Part shown: one piece after another, positions 37,590 to 49,589 of the stretch
How positions within the stretch are numbered: position 1 is the stretch's first letter
Layout of the letters: each line of letters starts with the position of its first letter
DNA from: Muraenolepis orangiensis
Taxonomy: Eukaryota > Chordata > Actinopteri > Gadiformes > Muraenolepididae
Length of the DNA: 64,000 bases
Reading direction: 5' to 3'
NCBI GenBank assembly: GCA_027704905.1
Contig: CM051001.1
Location: forward strand, 25,239,237-25,303,236
Translations under genes and position numbers: made by a program
The notes under the pieces: model-generated
Told to the model about the DNA's origin: nothing
The model's database searches: none
What the model saw: the letters and a program-made list of their open reading frames with translations, nothing else

Positions 37590-39168
37590 CTGGAAATTAC
37601 ATTACATTACAGTCATTTAGCAGATGCTTTTATCCAAAGCGACTTACAGTATTGTGTTTCAACAAAGGAAGGTAAGGAGAACAACTCGTCACCAGAAGTC
37701 AAAAGTGCATATCATTTATAACAAGTCTCCAATAACTGAACCAGTGCTCAGGTAGAAGCACAAAAATTCAGGCAAAAGTGTAAGGGAAAAAGTACAATAT
37801 GTTGGCAAACAATATGCAACAATATCTAGAACAATATATACCTATCTATAATATGTAATCTACTTTACTTAATTTACGCTACGAGGAAGGAACCGGGAAG
37901 TGTGTCCTGAAGAGATGGGTTTTCAGCCTGCGGCGGAAGATGGGGAGTGACTCTGCAGTCTTGACCTCCGTGGGGAGTTTGTTCCACCTAATTGGGGCCA
38001 GGATGGAGAAGAGCTGTGACCACGTAGATCGGCCACACGGGCCCTAAAGTGAGGCGGCAAGCAGACGGCCCGAAGAAGCCGAGTGAAGTGGACGGGTTGG
38101 GATGTAGGCCTTGACCATTGCCTGGAGGTAGGATGGAGCAGTACCTTTTACTGCCTTGTAGGCTAGCACCAAGGTCTTGAACTGGATGCGAGCAGCTACA
38201 GGTAGCCAGTGTAGAGTCCGAAGGAGGGTAGATGTGTGGGAGTACTTGGGGCGGTTGAACACCAGGCGAGCTGCAGCTTTCTGAATGAGCTCCAGGTGCC
38301 TGATGGCAAATGCCGGGGCGCCAGCAAGGAGGGAGTTGCAGTAGTCCAGCCGGGAGATCACAAGAGCCTGGATGAGCACCTGCTCAGCCTTTTCAGTGAG
38401 AAAAGGCCGAATCCTCCTGATGTTGTAGAGCAGGAATCTGCAGGAGCGTTTCACCGATGCAATGTTTGCCGAGAACAACAGTTGGTCGTCCAGGGTCACA
38501 CCCAGATTCCTTGCAGTCCGAGTAGGTGTCACCACAGCATCATCAATGGTGACAGCCAGGTCTCAGTGTGGACAGCCCTTTGCCGGGAAGAACACTAGCT
38601 CAGTCTTGTCCAGGTTGAGCTTTAGGTGGTGCATCAACATCCAATTTGAGATGTCTGCTAAGCACGCGGCAATGCGTGTTTCCACTTGCGTGTCCGAGGG
38701 GGAAAACGACAAGACCAGTTGTGTAGAGGGAGAAGAGAAGAGGAACCAGGACCGATCCTTGTGGAACCCCAGTAGTCAGTCGGCATGGTTCCGACACAGA
38801 CCCTCCCAGTGCCACCTGGTAGGAGCGACCCATCAGGTAGGATGCAAAAAAGAGCCCGAGACACCCATCCCCTCAAGGGTGGAGAGGAGAATCTGGTGGT
38901 TCACAGTGTCGAATGCTGCAGACAGGTCCAGGAGTATCAGGACCGAGGAGAGCAGTTACAGTTACTGCCAGAAGGGCACTTCTGTCAAGTGACCTGCCTT
39001 AAAACCCGATTGGTGGGGGTCCAAGAGGCAGTTCTGGTGGAAATACAAGGACAATTGGTTAAAGACTCAAGAGTTTTGGATAAGAAGGGCAAAAGGGATA
39101 CCGGTCTGTAGTTCTTGAGTTCAGAGGGGTCGAGTGTTGGTTTCTTAAGGAGGGGGGTGACTCTGACC
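37590..39168 (-). mobile_element. L2-like LINE, 5'-truncated
   Basis: On the minus strand, the RT fingers (about 39168-39080; a KNYRPVSLLPF-type block) run through palm and thumb to the C-terminal domain, then a 3' UTR ending in the 'tccaaagcgacttaca' tail and (TAATG)-like repeats at 37593-37610. A related 3' tail occurs at 49290-49368. Frames are broken in the palm. Confidence 0.88.
38044..38535 (-). pseudogene. L2-like RT thumb and C-terminal domain
   Basis: A 163-codon open stretch with TARNLGVTLDDQL, FLLYNIRRIRPFLTEKAEQ, VISRLDYCNSLLAGAP and LHWLPVAARIQFKTL, all characteristic of the region after the catalytic palm in L2-clade LINEs. The upstream palm (38600-38876) lies in other frames, with GVPQGS readable only after frameshifts. 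Not a functional enzyme. Confidence 0.88.
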
Positions 39169-39169
39169 T

Positions 39170-39260
39170 GGACAGTTTTGCTAGGAGGAGCTGGGGGATC
39201 AAACCAGCGACAGTTCGGTTGTGAGGCGACCGCTCTACCTCCTGAGCTTGAGATTTTTGT
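39170..39260 (-). mobile_element. SINE head fragment
   Basis: The minus strand shows the tRNA-like head of the 23.7-kb SINE family: ctcaggaggtagagcggtcg then ggtttgatcccc (B box). Only about 90 bp remain, abutting the L2 LINE end. Confidence 0.75.
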
Positions 39261-39733
39261 GTTAGTTTTGGACTTCAGCCTTTTCCCCGCAGCACATTAT
39301 TACAACACCTCCTGTTTGGATTTCCATTTTGCACTCACGTAAGTCGCTTTACACATTGTATTATTACTAATTTACACACACATAGTTGATTGTTCACACA
39401 CATTATACAAAGGGGGCAAAGGGAAAGCACACTTTCCGGGGTTTTTTTACGTAAAAATGTACCGTTACTTAGTTGCCGTTTAATGGGTGTCGGGCTATCG
39501 AGAGCCAAATGAATGAACCACAACTGAGACTTGAAGCTTGTACAAACAGACAAACTCCCCCAATGATTCCATAAGTATTTAGAAATACACACAATGTAAC
39601 GCACCATAAAACACATCCACCCACCAACGCACACACACACGCACGCCCTCAACCACACCCACACATTAATAATCTTGCAGATATGCATCCAGTATTAAAC
39701 AAACAAAGGCAGCATACAACACTTACAAGTGCT
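39261..39733. other. no gene recognised
   Basis: Unique-looking; a CA-like patch at about 39600-39665. No coding evidence. Confidence 0.5.
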
Positions 39734-40356
39734 AGACATTCTGGACGCATTACAGTTACTGCACTGTTCTGCACTGTACTGCAATGAATTCATGATGCTT
39801 CTACACTACTGGCACTTTAAAATGCTTTAGCATCACGAGGGGACAGGTTATAGAGGCACACTGGTGGACTAGCTGCAACATCCAAGAATGGCCGCCGGTC
39901 CACAAACTACATCTCCCAGCATGCCCCACCACTCTGACAGGTGTAGGTGCTTAAGCCACCTAATTGAAGCCACACTGGGGAAACGGACAAAAGCCCAGAC
40001 TCTCATGAGCAGCGAGAGAACCAGGGAGCCCAAGGCTGGAAAGAGCTGGCGACACTTGTAGAAAAGCCTCATTTAATTTGAACTGTGCTTGGGGAAAAAG
40101 CCCTTTGTGAGGAAATAAAGCCTTTTTTTCATTACTATTTTGACCTGTTTTGCCTGGAACTCTGCACCGCCCAACACTAGCCTGCTGAGACGGCCTCTCA
40201 TGATGTTACAATGCTTTTAAATGCTTTTTGCAAAATTCAATATATATACATATCATCCTTCAGTCAATTTTATGTTAATTTTTATTTCATAGTATTTTTT
40301 TATAGCAGTGTTTTAGAAATGTATACTGTGGGAGGGAATGGGGAGTAAGCATTAAA
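39734..40356 (+). mobile_element. Rex1-like LINE 3' UTR, interrupted
   Basis: Left part (39734-39828) matches the 3' UTR of the 34.7-kb copy (ttctgcactgtactgcaatg; ctactggcactttaaa). Right part (40210-40356) matches its end (tgtgggagggaatggggagt). Between them sits a 381-bp insert bounded by AATGCTTT on both sides. Confidence 0.82.
39829..40209. mobile_element. 381-bp MITE-like insert with ZNF143-type motif
   Basis: Flanked by AATGCTTT (39821-39828 and 40210-40217), an 8-bp duplication suggesting hAT-type insertion. The ends are weakly inverted (catcacgagggg versus catcatgagagg, two mismatches of 12). At 39905-39924 it carries aactacatctcccagcatgc, very close to the known SBS motif bound by ZNF143/STAF. 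AATAAA lies near 40112. No protein is coded. Confidence 0.7.
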
Positions 40357-42761
40357 TTATAGTTGGTAATAGATCCATGACATTAACAAACATTTATAGC
40401 CGTCCAGGAGCTATCCACAATAGTGTTTTCATTGATTAATCATTCTTTATTCTTTGACCTATGAATATTGATATGATGTTTGCCTTCATACACTTGTTGA
40501 CTACCGTCGTTAATGCTATTGCAGTGGCCTTTGACTACAGTGCACATTTTAACTATATATTACACCAAGACCACCTCAAAAATTGTAGTACATTGTCACT
40601 CTTAATAATCATGTGTATTTTATTGTGTTTGTCTTGCTGCCTTGAGAAAGGCAGTGGGAAATTAAATTACAATTATTTGATCTACATCTGGTGTGGTCCC
40701 TTGCAATTTATCTTGCGGGAGAAGGTGCACGCTACACCTTTCACCAAGATGCATGCAGTCTTCACAAATTGGCGTCAAGATCACCTGGGATAGGGGAGAA
40801 GGGACCAATATTTAATTCATCAGCATCAGTGTACACATCATCAGGGTTGTCTGACAATGCGTCAACGGTGAAAAGATTCAAACATCCCAGGTGACACATT
40901 TCAAACTTTTGACCAGTCACATTCATAATCCCTGACATTCATAATCACCACTAAAGCACTAAAAGTTTATGGTTTAGTTAAATGGGGCTCTGAGAGGTAC
41001 AGCAGTGTTAGTGTTCAAGGCACGAGCCATACTCAACATTAAGGTATCGTTTTTACATAGAAAATATTAAAACATGCTTTGGTATATATGGGAATAAAGT
41101 GAGATATGTTTTTTTATTTCAAATCAACACAAGGTGAATTCTCTGCTCCAGCAGTCCTACTAGGTTACGTATACCAGAAATTCTAGGGGGAGCCTGGGCC
41201 AAGGAACCAAAAACGTGTTTCCTGTTTCGTTACAGAGATACCGAAGAAATCTAATTCATGGAGTGGATGAGGCTGAAAAATAGTATTTATATTGTGGCCA
41301 GTTTACACAGTGTTGTTTTGAAACCTTTACAGAATATTTTTGTTACAGTATACGACTGCTGGCCGAGTTTGTGTTTCTGTCCAATTACGCACTTACAGAT
41401 CCCCACCTTCTGCAACATGATCGGTGGAAACAAATATGAAGCAAAAGAAAGTAAAAGGCGATGTCTGCCATCAAGTAATCTAAACTATGATTTGTGACGC
41501 AAATCTTGGGGTAATTGAGATACAAAATATATATAGATATCAATTTTTAACAGAAATAATGTATGTACTGTATCTAGCGGGGAGATCTACATGAAGGGAA
41601 CAGAGTACCACACTGACTAGTAAAGATTATTTACACAGCACAGCTTTACAACATTTAATAATGGCAGAGAAAATATGAACGTGTAAAACATGAGTTTGAG
41701 TATTGCAGAGAAAGTTGCAAACATCTACGCAGCAAAGAAGCTAAGAAAGCCTCGCCGAGGCAGGGCTGAAGTTCTGGTGTCATCCGGCGGACAAATGTAG
41801 CGGGGAGATCTGGGTGCAGGCAACGTAGAGAAAAGGTAAACATTGTTCCTTTGTATATCCTACCCACCCATATATACCTGTGTATATATATATGTATATA
41901 TATATATATATATATATACATATATATATGATACAAAGGCAGTTGAAAAGCGCCTGCAATGGGTTAGGGTTATCCTCTAATGGGATGTGTCTCCTCATCT
42001 TTCACTGCCAGTCTCTGAGGTGAATTTATTTCGATACTTCGATACTTCGGCTGCTCGACAAACGAATACAAGATAGCAGAGGAAGATAGATGGCTAGATA
42101 GATACGGCCACCACGGCTGGCTTCCGTTCTTTCTTACTCATAACACAGTTGTTTTTGTTGTAACCTCCTGCACTTATAAACACGGATGGCATCCTGAGCA
42201 CCCGGCTCCATGTTGAGAAAGCATGGGATTCCTTTGAAACGTTTTATTGGTTACACACCGTATGTGGTGTATATACTGTAAAATATACTGTAAAATCAAC
42301 AATATACTGCATATACTGGATATACAAATGTACAAGGTATCACCCCCTTGAATATCAAGAGATTCAACAGTTGTCAATGCATACAATTAAACTCCAAAAG
42401 TGTTGTGAGTAAATAGTTACATTAATGCATAGGAAAAATAAAACATTCAGTGAATTCCAAATATGAAAATCCCAAATCACAACCCATAAATCAAAGATTC
42501 TCTTTCCTCCCTTTGTTTGAATGTGTTCCTATTTATTTCCTATTGGGTCCTATTTTAGTTCGCAATTCAGAAACAAAGCCTCATTTAAAATGACCATAAT
42601 GAATGAATAAACTAAGTTTCACTAATGAAGTTTTTATCCTACTTTAAGTTATTATATCCAGTTAAATCCCAGTTATACATCAAATATAACAATCTTAAAC
42701 AACACAGATAATATCACCTCAACTCAAGTCACATTAATAAACATTTACAATATACCTTAAC
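40357..42761. other. no gene recognised; small acidic ORF and TA tract
   Basis: No firm gene. Contains a 45-codon minus-strand frame at 40762-40899 and a (TA)n block at about 41884-41930. Confidence 0.5.
40762..40899 (-). other. 45-codon acidic open frame, unknown
   Basis: Starts ATG (40899) and stops TGA (40762). It reads FTVDALSDNPDDVYTDADEL and then NIGPFSPIPGDLDANL. The composition (acidic, balanced, not AT-driven) is unlike the surrounding frames and suggests a former exon, perhaps of a transposon gene. No family is recognised and no promoter or splice evidence is available. Confidence 0.3.
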
Positions 42762-43904
42762 ATGTACTTTTGCCCATCCGGTCTACATGTGTTTTGTAGA
42801 TTTGGAGAAGGCATATGATCGGGTCCCTCGGGAAATACTGTGGGGGGTGCTGCGGGAGTATGGGGTGTGGGGGTCACTGTTGAGGGCCATCCAATCTATC
42901 TACTCCCAAAGCAAGAGCTGTGTCCGGATTCTCGGTACAAAGTCAGGCCTGTTCTCAGTGGGTGTTGGCCTCCGCCAGGGCTGCGCTTTGTCACCCATCC
43001 TGTTTGTGATTTTCATGGACAGGATTTCAAGGCGTAGTCATGGAGGGGAGGGGTTTCAGTATGGTGGGCTCAGGATTGAATCGCTGCTGTTTGCAGATGA
43101 TGTGGTCCTGTTTGCGTCATCAGTATGTGACCTTCAGCACTCACTGGATCGGTTTGCAGCAGAATGTGAAGCGGCTGGGATGAGGATCAGCACCTCCAAA
43201 TCTGAGGCCATGGTTCTTAGCAGGAAACCGGTGGATTGTCTACTCCAAGTAGGGAGGGAGTCCTTATCCCAAGTGAAGGAGTTCAAGTATCTTGGGGTCT
43301 TGTTCTCGAGTGAGGGGAGGATGGAGCGTGAGATTGACAGGAGAATAGGTGCAGCGGGAGCGGTATTGGGTGCACTTTGGCGCACCGTTGTAACCAAAAG
43401 AGAGCTGAGCCAGAAGGCAAAGCTCTCGATCTACCGATCAGTCTTCGTTCCTACCCTCACCTATGGCCATGAGCAATGGGTAATGACCGAAAGGACGAGA
43501 TTGCGAATACAAGCAGCCGAAATGAGTTTCCTCAGGAGGGTGGCTGGTATCTCCCTGAGGGATAGGGTGAGAAGCTCAGTCACTCGTGAGAGACTCGGAG
43601 TAGAGCCGCTGCTCCTTCGCGTAGAAAGGAGCCAGTTGAGGTGGTTCGGGCATCTAGTAAGGATGCTTCCTGGTCGCCTCCCGAGGGAGGTTTTCCAGGC
43701 ACATCCAACTGGGAAGAGACCACGGGGCAGACCGAGGTACAGGTGGGGTGATTACATCTCCACACTGGCCTGGGAACGCCTCGGGATCCCCCAGTCAGAG
43801 CTAGTCGATGTTGCCAGGGAGAGGGAAGTTTGGAGTCCCCTGCTGAAGCTGCTACCTCCGCGACCCGATTTCGGATAAGCGGGAGAAGATGGATGTACTT
43901 TTGC
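42762..43904 (+). mobile_element. RTE/Rex3-like LINE, 5'-truncated, with 12-bp target duplication
   Basis: The insertion proper is 42774-43892. ATGTACTTTTGC is duplicated at 42762-42773 and 43893-43904. It starts inside the RT domain and ends after 'cggataagcgggagaagatg', a GATG-type 3' end known for RTE/Rex3 elements. The frame is open almost throughout, so the copy is fairly young. Confidence 0.94.
42787..43878 (+). CDS. RTE-like reverse transcriptase, C-terminal two thirds (partial)
   Basis: An uninterrupted 363-codon frame, but only part of the LINE protein: the endonuclease and RT fingers are missing because of 5' truncation. Visible: CFVDLEKAYDRVPREILWGV (motif A), VGLRQGCALSPILFVIFMDR (motif B), LLFADDVVLFASS with the catalytic aspartates (motif C), VKEFKYLGVLFSSEGRM, SIYRSVFVPTLTYGHEQWVM, RIQAAEMSFLRRVAG and LRWFGHLVRMLPGRLP, ending at GRPRYRWGDYISTLAWERLG and LLPPRPDFG. 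The apparent start lies at the truncated edge and is not a native start. The product could not copy DNA without the missing half. Confidence 0.9.
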   Translation: MCFVDLEKAYDRVPREILWGVLREYGVWGSLLRAIQSIYSQSKSCVRILGTKSGLFSVGVGLRQGCALSPILFVIFMDRISRRSHGGEGFQYGGLRIESLLFADDVVLFASSVCDLQHSLDRFAAECEAAGMRISTSKSEAMVLSRKPVDCLLQVGRESLSQVKEFKYLGVLFSSEGRMEREIDRRIGAAGAVLGALWRTVVTKRELSQKAKLSIYRSVFVPTLTYGHEQWVMTERTRLRIQAAEMSFLRRVAGISLRDRVRSSVTRERLGVEPLLLRVERSQLRWFGHLVRMLPGRLPREVFQAHPTGKRPRGRPRYRWGDYISTLAWERLGIPQSELVDVAREREVWSPLLKLLPPRPDFG

Positions 43905-44434
43905 AGTTCTTCAAGTCGAGTTCAGTTCTTATCAAAGGCTCCGTTCATTCTAGAGAAAATAAAAGTATTCCTTTCAAATCCGAGGGAACTTCGGAACGTA
44001 GAACGTAGGTTCCAACCGTGTTAACCCTCTGTTGATGGAATCCAGGTGTCTTATATTGGGTGGCAATCCGCCTACTTCTCATCCTTGTCCACATCCAACA
44101 GAGGTCTCAGTTCAAAAAACATTCAACCTGCAGTAGGCTGCATGCAAAGCTAAGCGAAAGTCTTTCTTCAGAATCTTAGCACTCTCAGACACAACTTTAA
44201 CATGTAACACCGTTGGTAACAGCAAACTAATCTATCAATCACTTTTATCTAAACTATTTACAGCATTTCTTCTAAACGATGAGTGTGCTGTGCAACAGCT
44301 AGTGGCCCCTTATGTAAGAAGGTTAATTTACTTCCGTTGTGATTTCTTGAGTAATGTCAGAAATTATATGAAATGAGAAATCAGTGAAGAAAATGACATG
44401 CACAAGAGCACACACATCTGCAATCCCCAGTTTA
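43905..44434. other. no gene recognised
   Basis: Unique-looking sequence; nothing supported. Confidence 0.5.
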
Positions 44435-44552
<118 letters not shown>

Positions 44553-44764
44553 TGGGATATGCAAAATTGCACCAATTGAGGGAAGCGTTTAATTTACACT
44601 TAAGAATGAGTAAACAAACCACAATCATAGGAGTTCCTCTAGAGAGGACGCATTAGAACCACTATTGTTTTCTTCTGGCACTAAATCATTAAACACAGAA
44701 AAATAACACACACCTCGATGCTATCACGTGGGCAGCCACACACACACACACACACACACACACA

Positions 44765-46493
44765 GATTCAACCACAATCACAAAGTTATTTATGTCAGTT
44801 TAATTTCAACTACATTAAGTTACGAGGTTGGAGAAAAAAGCGAGAAGGACTCCTGAACAGAGCATTGTATAAAGATGGCTCTTGGCGAGGCATTTGGAGA
44901 GGGCAGGCATTGAATGTGTTTTATTATGAGGTGTGTGCCACAGGCCGCTACTGCAGTAAAAGTAAAAAAGGTAAAAAGAAAACAACCCTACATTTAATAC
45001 ATGATTCAGTGTTGGCTTGTTAACAAGGCAACCTTACACATGGCCTCTGTGTGTGAGTCTCTCGTTCCCACTTCCCACTGAATAATGCCTGTACTCTAAT
45101 CCTGACTAAATGAGCTTTGGTTTGGTTTCCACAGACATATATTCTATCTAGATCTCTGCAAGTGTTTTTTTGAACATTGTTTTATCTGACGCTAAAGATG
45201 TATTTTAAATCCTGCTAATTTGGTGGATTCTTCATTTTAAAGATTATGCAGAACTGACAAAAACATAAATTTCCTTTTAACTTTGTGCATGTAAATATAC
45301 TATACAGACAAACAAGCATATTGTGTTCTTACTCCCACCCATGTTAGCTTTGGGCTAATATAAACTCTGATGTGATTGTGACATATCACATCAATCATGA
45401 CTCATTCACTTTACTTGCAATGAACCGTTTCTCGTGCTGCGTAGCTCTGCTTATTTGCCATCCTGCTAGCTTGCGAGCTAAATGTGGACAATATTTCAGT
45501 CAGTCCGGTCAGTCCACTAAACTGAGAAAATGTTATGCAAATGTTGGCAAGTTTTTCTAATTGTTATTACAGCGACGGGAGACCGAAGTGCGTAATGTGT
45601 CTTCAGGTGCAAACAAATTCTGATTAGAAAGCACGCAGAATATAATTATGTTTACAGGACAAAACTTATTATTATACAAAAATTATGTTTTTGTCTAAAG
45701 AGCGAGTAAAACATCTGCCAAAAAAAACGGGCATGGGCTAAATTACTATGATGTGTTCTTTAACGCTGTTATAACTTCTTTTATGATTTGTCAGTGGTGA
45801 AGCGTCAGGGCCTTCAAGGTATTCAGAGAATTGAATACAATTTAATACAATTTTATACAATTTTATAAAAATGTAATAAAATTAATAAATGAGAATCGGA
45901 TCTGTTGTTGATCTGTTATATTACAGTGTTATGCTGAGTAGTTTGTCTTTCTTGGTCCATGCACTACGCATTTGAGTGGTTTTGTGTTGGAAAAACAATG
46001 CAACCAATCCGATTTTTCTACGTTGCTGGGAAGAATATCCTTCAACCAAAGTACTCCCGCATGCTTTGGCCCTTAGACTGAATGAAAGCGTACATTTGGA
46101 TTGACAATTTGATCAACCAATCATATAGTGATTTGCAGCCAATGTGCGTATTCTTTCAGATTTCCCCACAGGTCCATAGCGCGCTAGAAGGTATACTGGC
46201 TCGAGAGGATCTAGCTTAGTGCTACGTTGTTTTTATTCTATGTAGGTTTTTTACGTCTAAATGGCAACAGGTGAAGATGATGTTGTTGCAGAATTGTTGT
46301 TAGTACCCTTTTCAAGACGAGTTGTATCGATCCCCATCACCACTGCATTTGAAGAAAGGACATTGTCACAGGACAATCCCGACTCACTGCATTAGCTTCC
46401 ATAACTAACTTATTTTGGATCTGAAAAGCAGTGATCAGCTTTATGACCGGGTTATCGAAACATCCAGAAGGACAGGAGAATAGATTTGGTCTT
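44765..46493. other. no gene recognised
   Basis: AT-rich unique sequence, including a run of TTATACAA-like words at 45825-45890. No coding evidence. Confidence 0.55.
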
Positions 46494-47801
46494 TATGCCT
46501 CGTTTCCACCAAAGCAAGCCTAGTTCTAGCTCTCGGGTGGCGCGAGAGCCGGTTCGCAGTTGGTTCAATTGGGGAGCCGGCAAAAAACTGCCTTTTTCGC
46601 CGAGAGAGCCACGTCATGACGTCACTGTTAACGTCTCTGCTTTCCCAGCAGCTCGCGCCAACTTCCACAACAGTATATTACATGATGGATGGAAAAGTGT
46701 TGCACCTGGCTTTGAGGCTACAAACAGCTGCTCGTCTTTAGTGCTATGGACGCGATTACGTTGAAGCCCCTAACTGTGATAAAGGACTATACTAATAAAA
46801 TGGACTTGACGTTAGAGTACTTAAACAGAAGGGACCATTTGCCCTTTCTTCTTCAAAACTGTCATCTTGTATTATGTTTCTCGGTTGATAAAGCATAATG
46901 AAGCGGACATTGTATGAAAAATATAAATGTTTTATTTAAAAAAAACAAAAAACATTAAATACACAATATACAGTAATCACAAAATGTAAAAGTGTAGAGT
47001 GCAGTGTAATAAGTCCATGTTAATAAAGCTCCGAGGGGCTGAGGGGCTCCTGTGAGCTGCAGCCCAGTGGGGCGGTAGCTCCGCATCGACATCGTCCAGC
47101 GAAGACGACTCCATAAACAACTAAAACAAGAGAAAAGTGAATTAAAACATGACTCCATTACACTTTACTGTTTTTAGAAAGTAGCATCCTGACGTTATCA
47201 AGGTTAATATCGGCTAACAGAAGCCTAGCAATCATAGCTCCTCATTTGTGATGATAGGAACATAACATTGATGTGATAATGAGCAGCTCGCTAAACAGAT
47301 TATAAATACAAAGCTGGTTGGCAACACGGGAAAGATTTATAAAGTAAAACTTACCAGGACCAGAGTGACAGCAGTGGATCATCAGTTTGTTATCGATTAG
47401 CCCCTCGTATCGTCCAGTTTGTTATCGATTAGCTCCTCGGTCCTGTCCCCCGCTGAAGACATCTCACGCTGTAGTTTTTCTAATAGCGGTTTGTTCTAGA
47501 AGCTCCTCTAGTTTATTGTGACCTTCTGCCGAGGACAACAACGCAAACAAATGCAGTTTGTCTCGTCCACGGACCACTGTCACCTTCACGTCCACGGAGA
47601 ATTTTACTGATTTTAAAGATGGCGGAAAAAAACTTTGAGTTTGTTTTGAGTTTTCCGATAAGCCCCGCCCCCAGCCCCGATAAGCCCCGCCCCCAGCCCC
47701 TGACGTAGTGGAGCCGGCTGGCCAGCCCAGCTTCGAAGTGGAGCCGCAAACGAACCACTTAACGGAGCCAGAAAGTGGCTCCATTGCGGAAACGAGGCAT
47801 A
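46494..47801 (-). mobile_element. complete Harbinger-like DNA transposon, non-autonomous
   Basis: The element proper is 46496-47799, with inverted ends TGCCTCGTTTCC on both sides, flanked by TA (or a TTA/TAA palindrome). Close to the left end is a perfect CRE (TGACGTCA, 46617-46624). On the minus strand are pieces of a SANT/Myb-like gene in two exons, matching the fragment at 27.8-28.4 kb, but no transposase. Superfamily placement rests on the SANT-like gene, and the TSD is ambiguous. Confidence 0.85.
47100..47610 (-). pseudogene. SANT/Myb-like transposon protein remnant
   Basis: The minus strand from about 47605 reads VDVKVT, then a degraded W/DET-type SANT block in shifted frames (KLHLFALLSSAEGHNKLEEL in one frame, REMSSAGDRTEELIDNKLDD in another). 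A GGTAAG donor lies at about 47355-47360. Downstream near 47115 is ESSSLDDVDAELPPHWAAAH in another frame, likely the second exon. A 31-bp tandem duplication (47378-47440) disrupts the first exon. Inactive. Confidence 0.6.
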
Positions 47802-49118
47802 AGTGAACATCATTGGTGAGTGAGACTCATTTGTCTTTGCTGGTTTTGGCTACAGAAGGTCCAGTTGTGATAGACACGGTTTGCCACTGTGATTTGTAAA
47901 GAGCTTTCTGCTAATGATTTGAATAAGGAGCAATACGTTCATTATTTGAAAGTTGAAGCACTTAACGAAAGTCAGCCTTAGACTAGTTATACTCAGGTAT
48001 AGATGATTTGATTCAAAATATGTTATTTCACACACATGTTCATGCGCATTCACCTTTATTTCAATGATGAGACTTAATTTCTCAAAAAAATCTTGTTTTT
48101 CATTCAGATTAATGGTGCAGCCAGTGAGGAATACGTTTCTAATGAGTTTCAATGAATAAAGAACATTGGAACAATATTCATGATGGGAGGATTTGTATTA
48201 TTTAAGATTTCCGCTAAATAAACTGGGCTGCATGACCTTGTTCATCTCAAGCTCTCATAACACCCAGCTTCCAAGCAGTAATAATTAAAGCGACAAGTAG
48301 GGGATAGGTATTTTTCTTTTTAACTTCAATGCAGGTTATCATTCAAATGCGGTGTTCTTTATGCATGCACAGCTTAATAATAATAATAATAATAATAAAT
48401 TGTATTTATAAGCACACGTTTAATTTGCTTAGACAAAAGTCAAAGTGCTAAAAAAAAAAGCTGTATTCGGATGCTTTGCGTGGCAACAAAAGAAGAGAAG
48501 AAGAAGAAGAGTTGGCTTCACATCCAATGAACTGGGTCATAACTACACCACATAATCACCTACTAAGGCAAACGGCGGCTGCCATCTCCCTGATATTCCC
48601 TGCTGTGACTTGAAGCGGACCTGAAGGTCACAAGGCCCCGGCTGGATCGTTGGGGACAAGAGGTGAATTAGTCATTCACCCATGCATGGACCCAACATGG
48701 AGCCATTCATTCACATCAAGCGGGAAGACAGCTGTCAATATGCACTTTTGTACCCGATGGCTTTTGATTCGATTGCTGTTGATTGCATTGAAATGAGTCC
48801 CCCCCCGCTCCTCTCTTACCACCTTCCTGTCAGGGGAATCCATGGGAAATATGCTAATTAAATCTACTGGTTTGAAGACACATGAATCATAGGAGGCCGC
48901 ATAATTAAAAGGAGGAAGGAGGAATCAATATATATATGGGGGAGGGGATTCTTTTGGTATGGATCAGGTGGTGGCGGTGGTGTAATTCTCTGTGTAAGAC
49001 AGATCTGTAGCAGCTGTAAGTTCCGCCTTACTGTCCCAGTCACTGTCATCCAGCTGGCGCCTCATAAGACCAGATCCTGCCAGCCCAGGTCAATGTGACT
49101 ATCAACCTTATGTTATCA
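47802..49118. other. no gene recognised; AAT and GAA short repeats
   Basis: Contains (AAT)n at about 48374-48399 and (GAA)n at about 48492-48511. No coding evidence. Confidence 0.55.
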
Positions 49119-49210
<92 letters not shown>

Positions 49211-49223
49211 ACACACGCACAGG

Positions 49224-49290
<67 letters not shown>

Positions 49291-49395
49291 TTACATTTAC
49301 ATTTAGGACATTTGGCAGACGCTTTTATCCAAAGCGACTTACAAGGAGTACATTTGTTGATTTGTTGCATTCACACACATACACACACGCACAGG

Positions 49396-49465
<70 letters not shown>
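49119..49465. repeat. compound (CA)n block around an L2 tail
   Basis: (CA)n at 49119-49289 and 49369-49465 flank a 79-bp L2 3' end (49290-49368: atttaca repeats, then gcttttatccaaagcgactt). The irregular word cacgcacaggcacgcacaca appears on both sides, so the block was duplicated around, or by, the insertion. Confidence 0.9.
49290..49368 (-). mobile_element. L2-like LINE 3' tail
   Basis: Short tail matching 37600-37650 (tccaaagcgacttaca), with ATTTAC units at its left edge. No coding part. Confidence 0.8.
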
Positions 49466-49467
<2 letters not shown>

Positions 49468-49589
49468 ACAGATTATAGTCATACTCTATTTCTAATCAGG
49501 ATCCAATCCATTCCCATTCACCAAATACACACACGTGTAAAAGGGGTGTTCCTTGTGGTGATGGGCACACATTGTCATTCAGTCGATCA

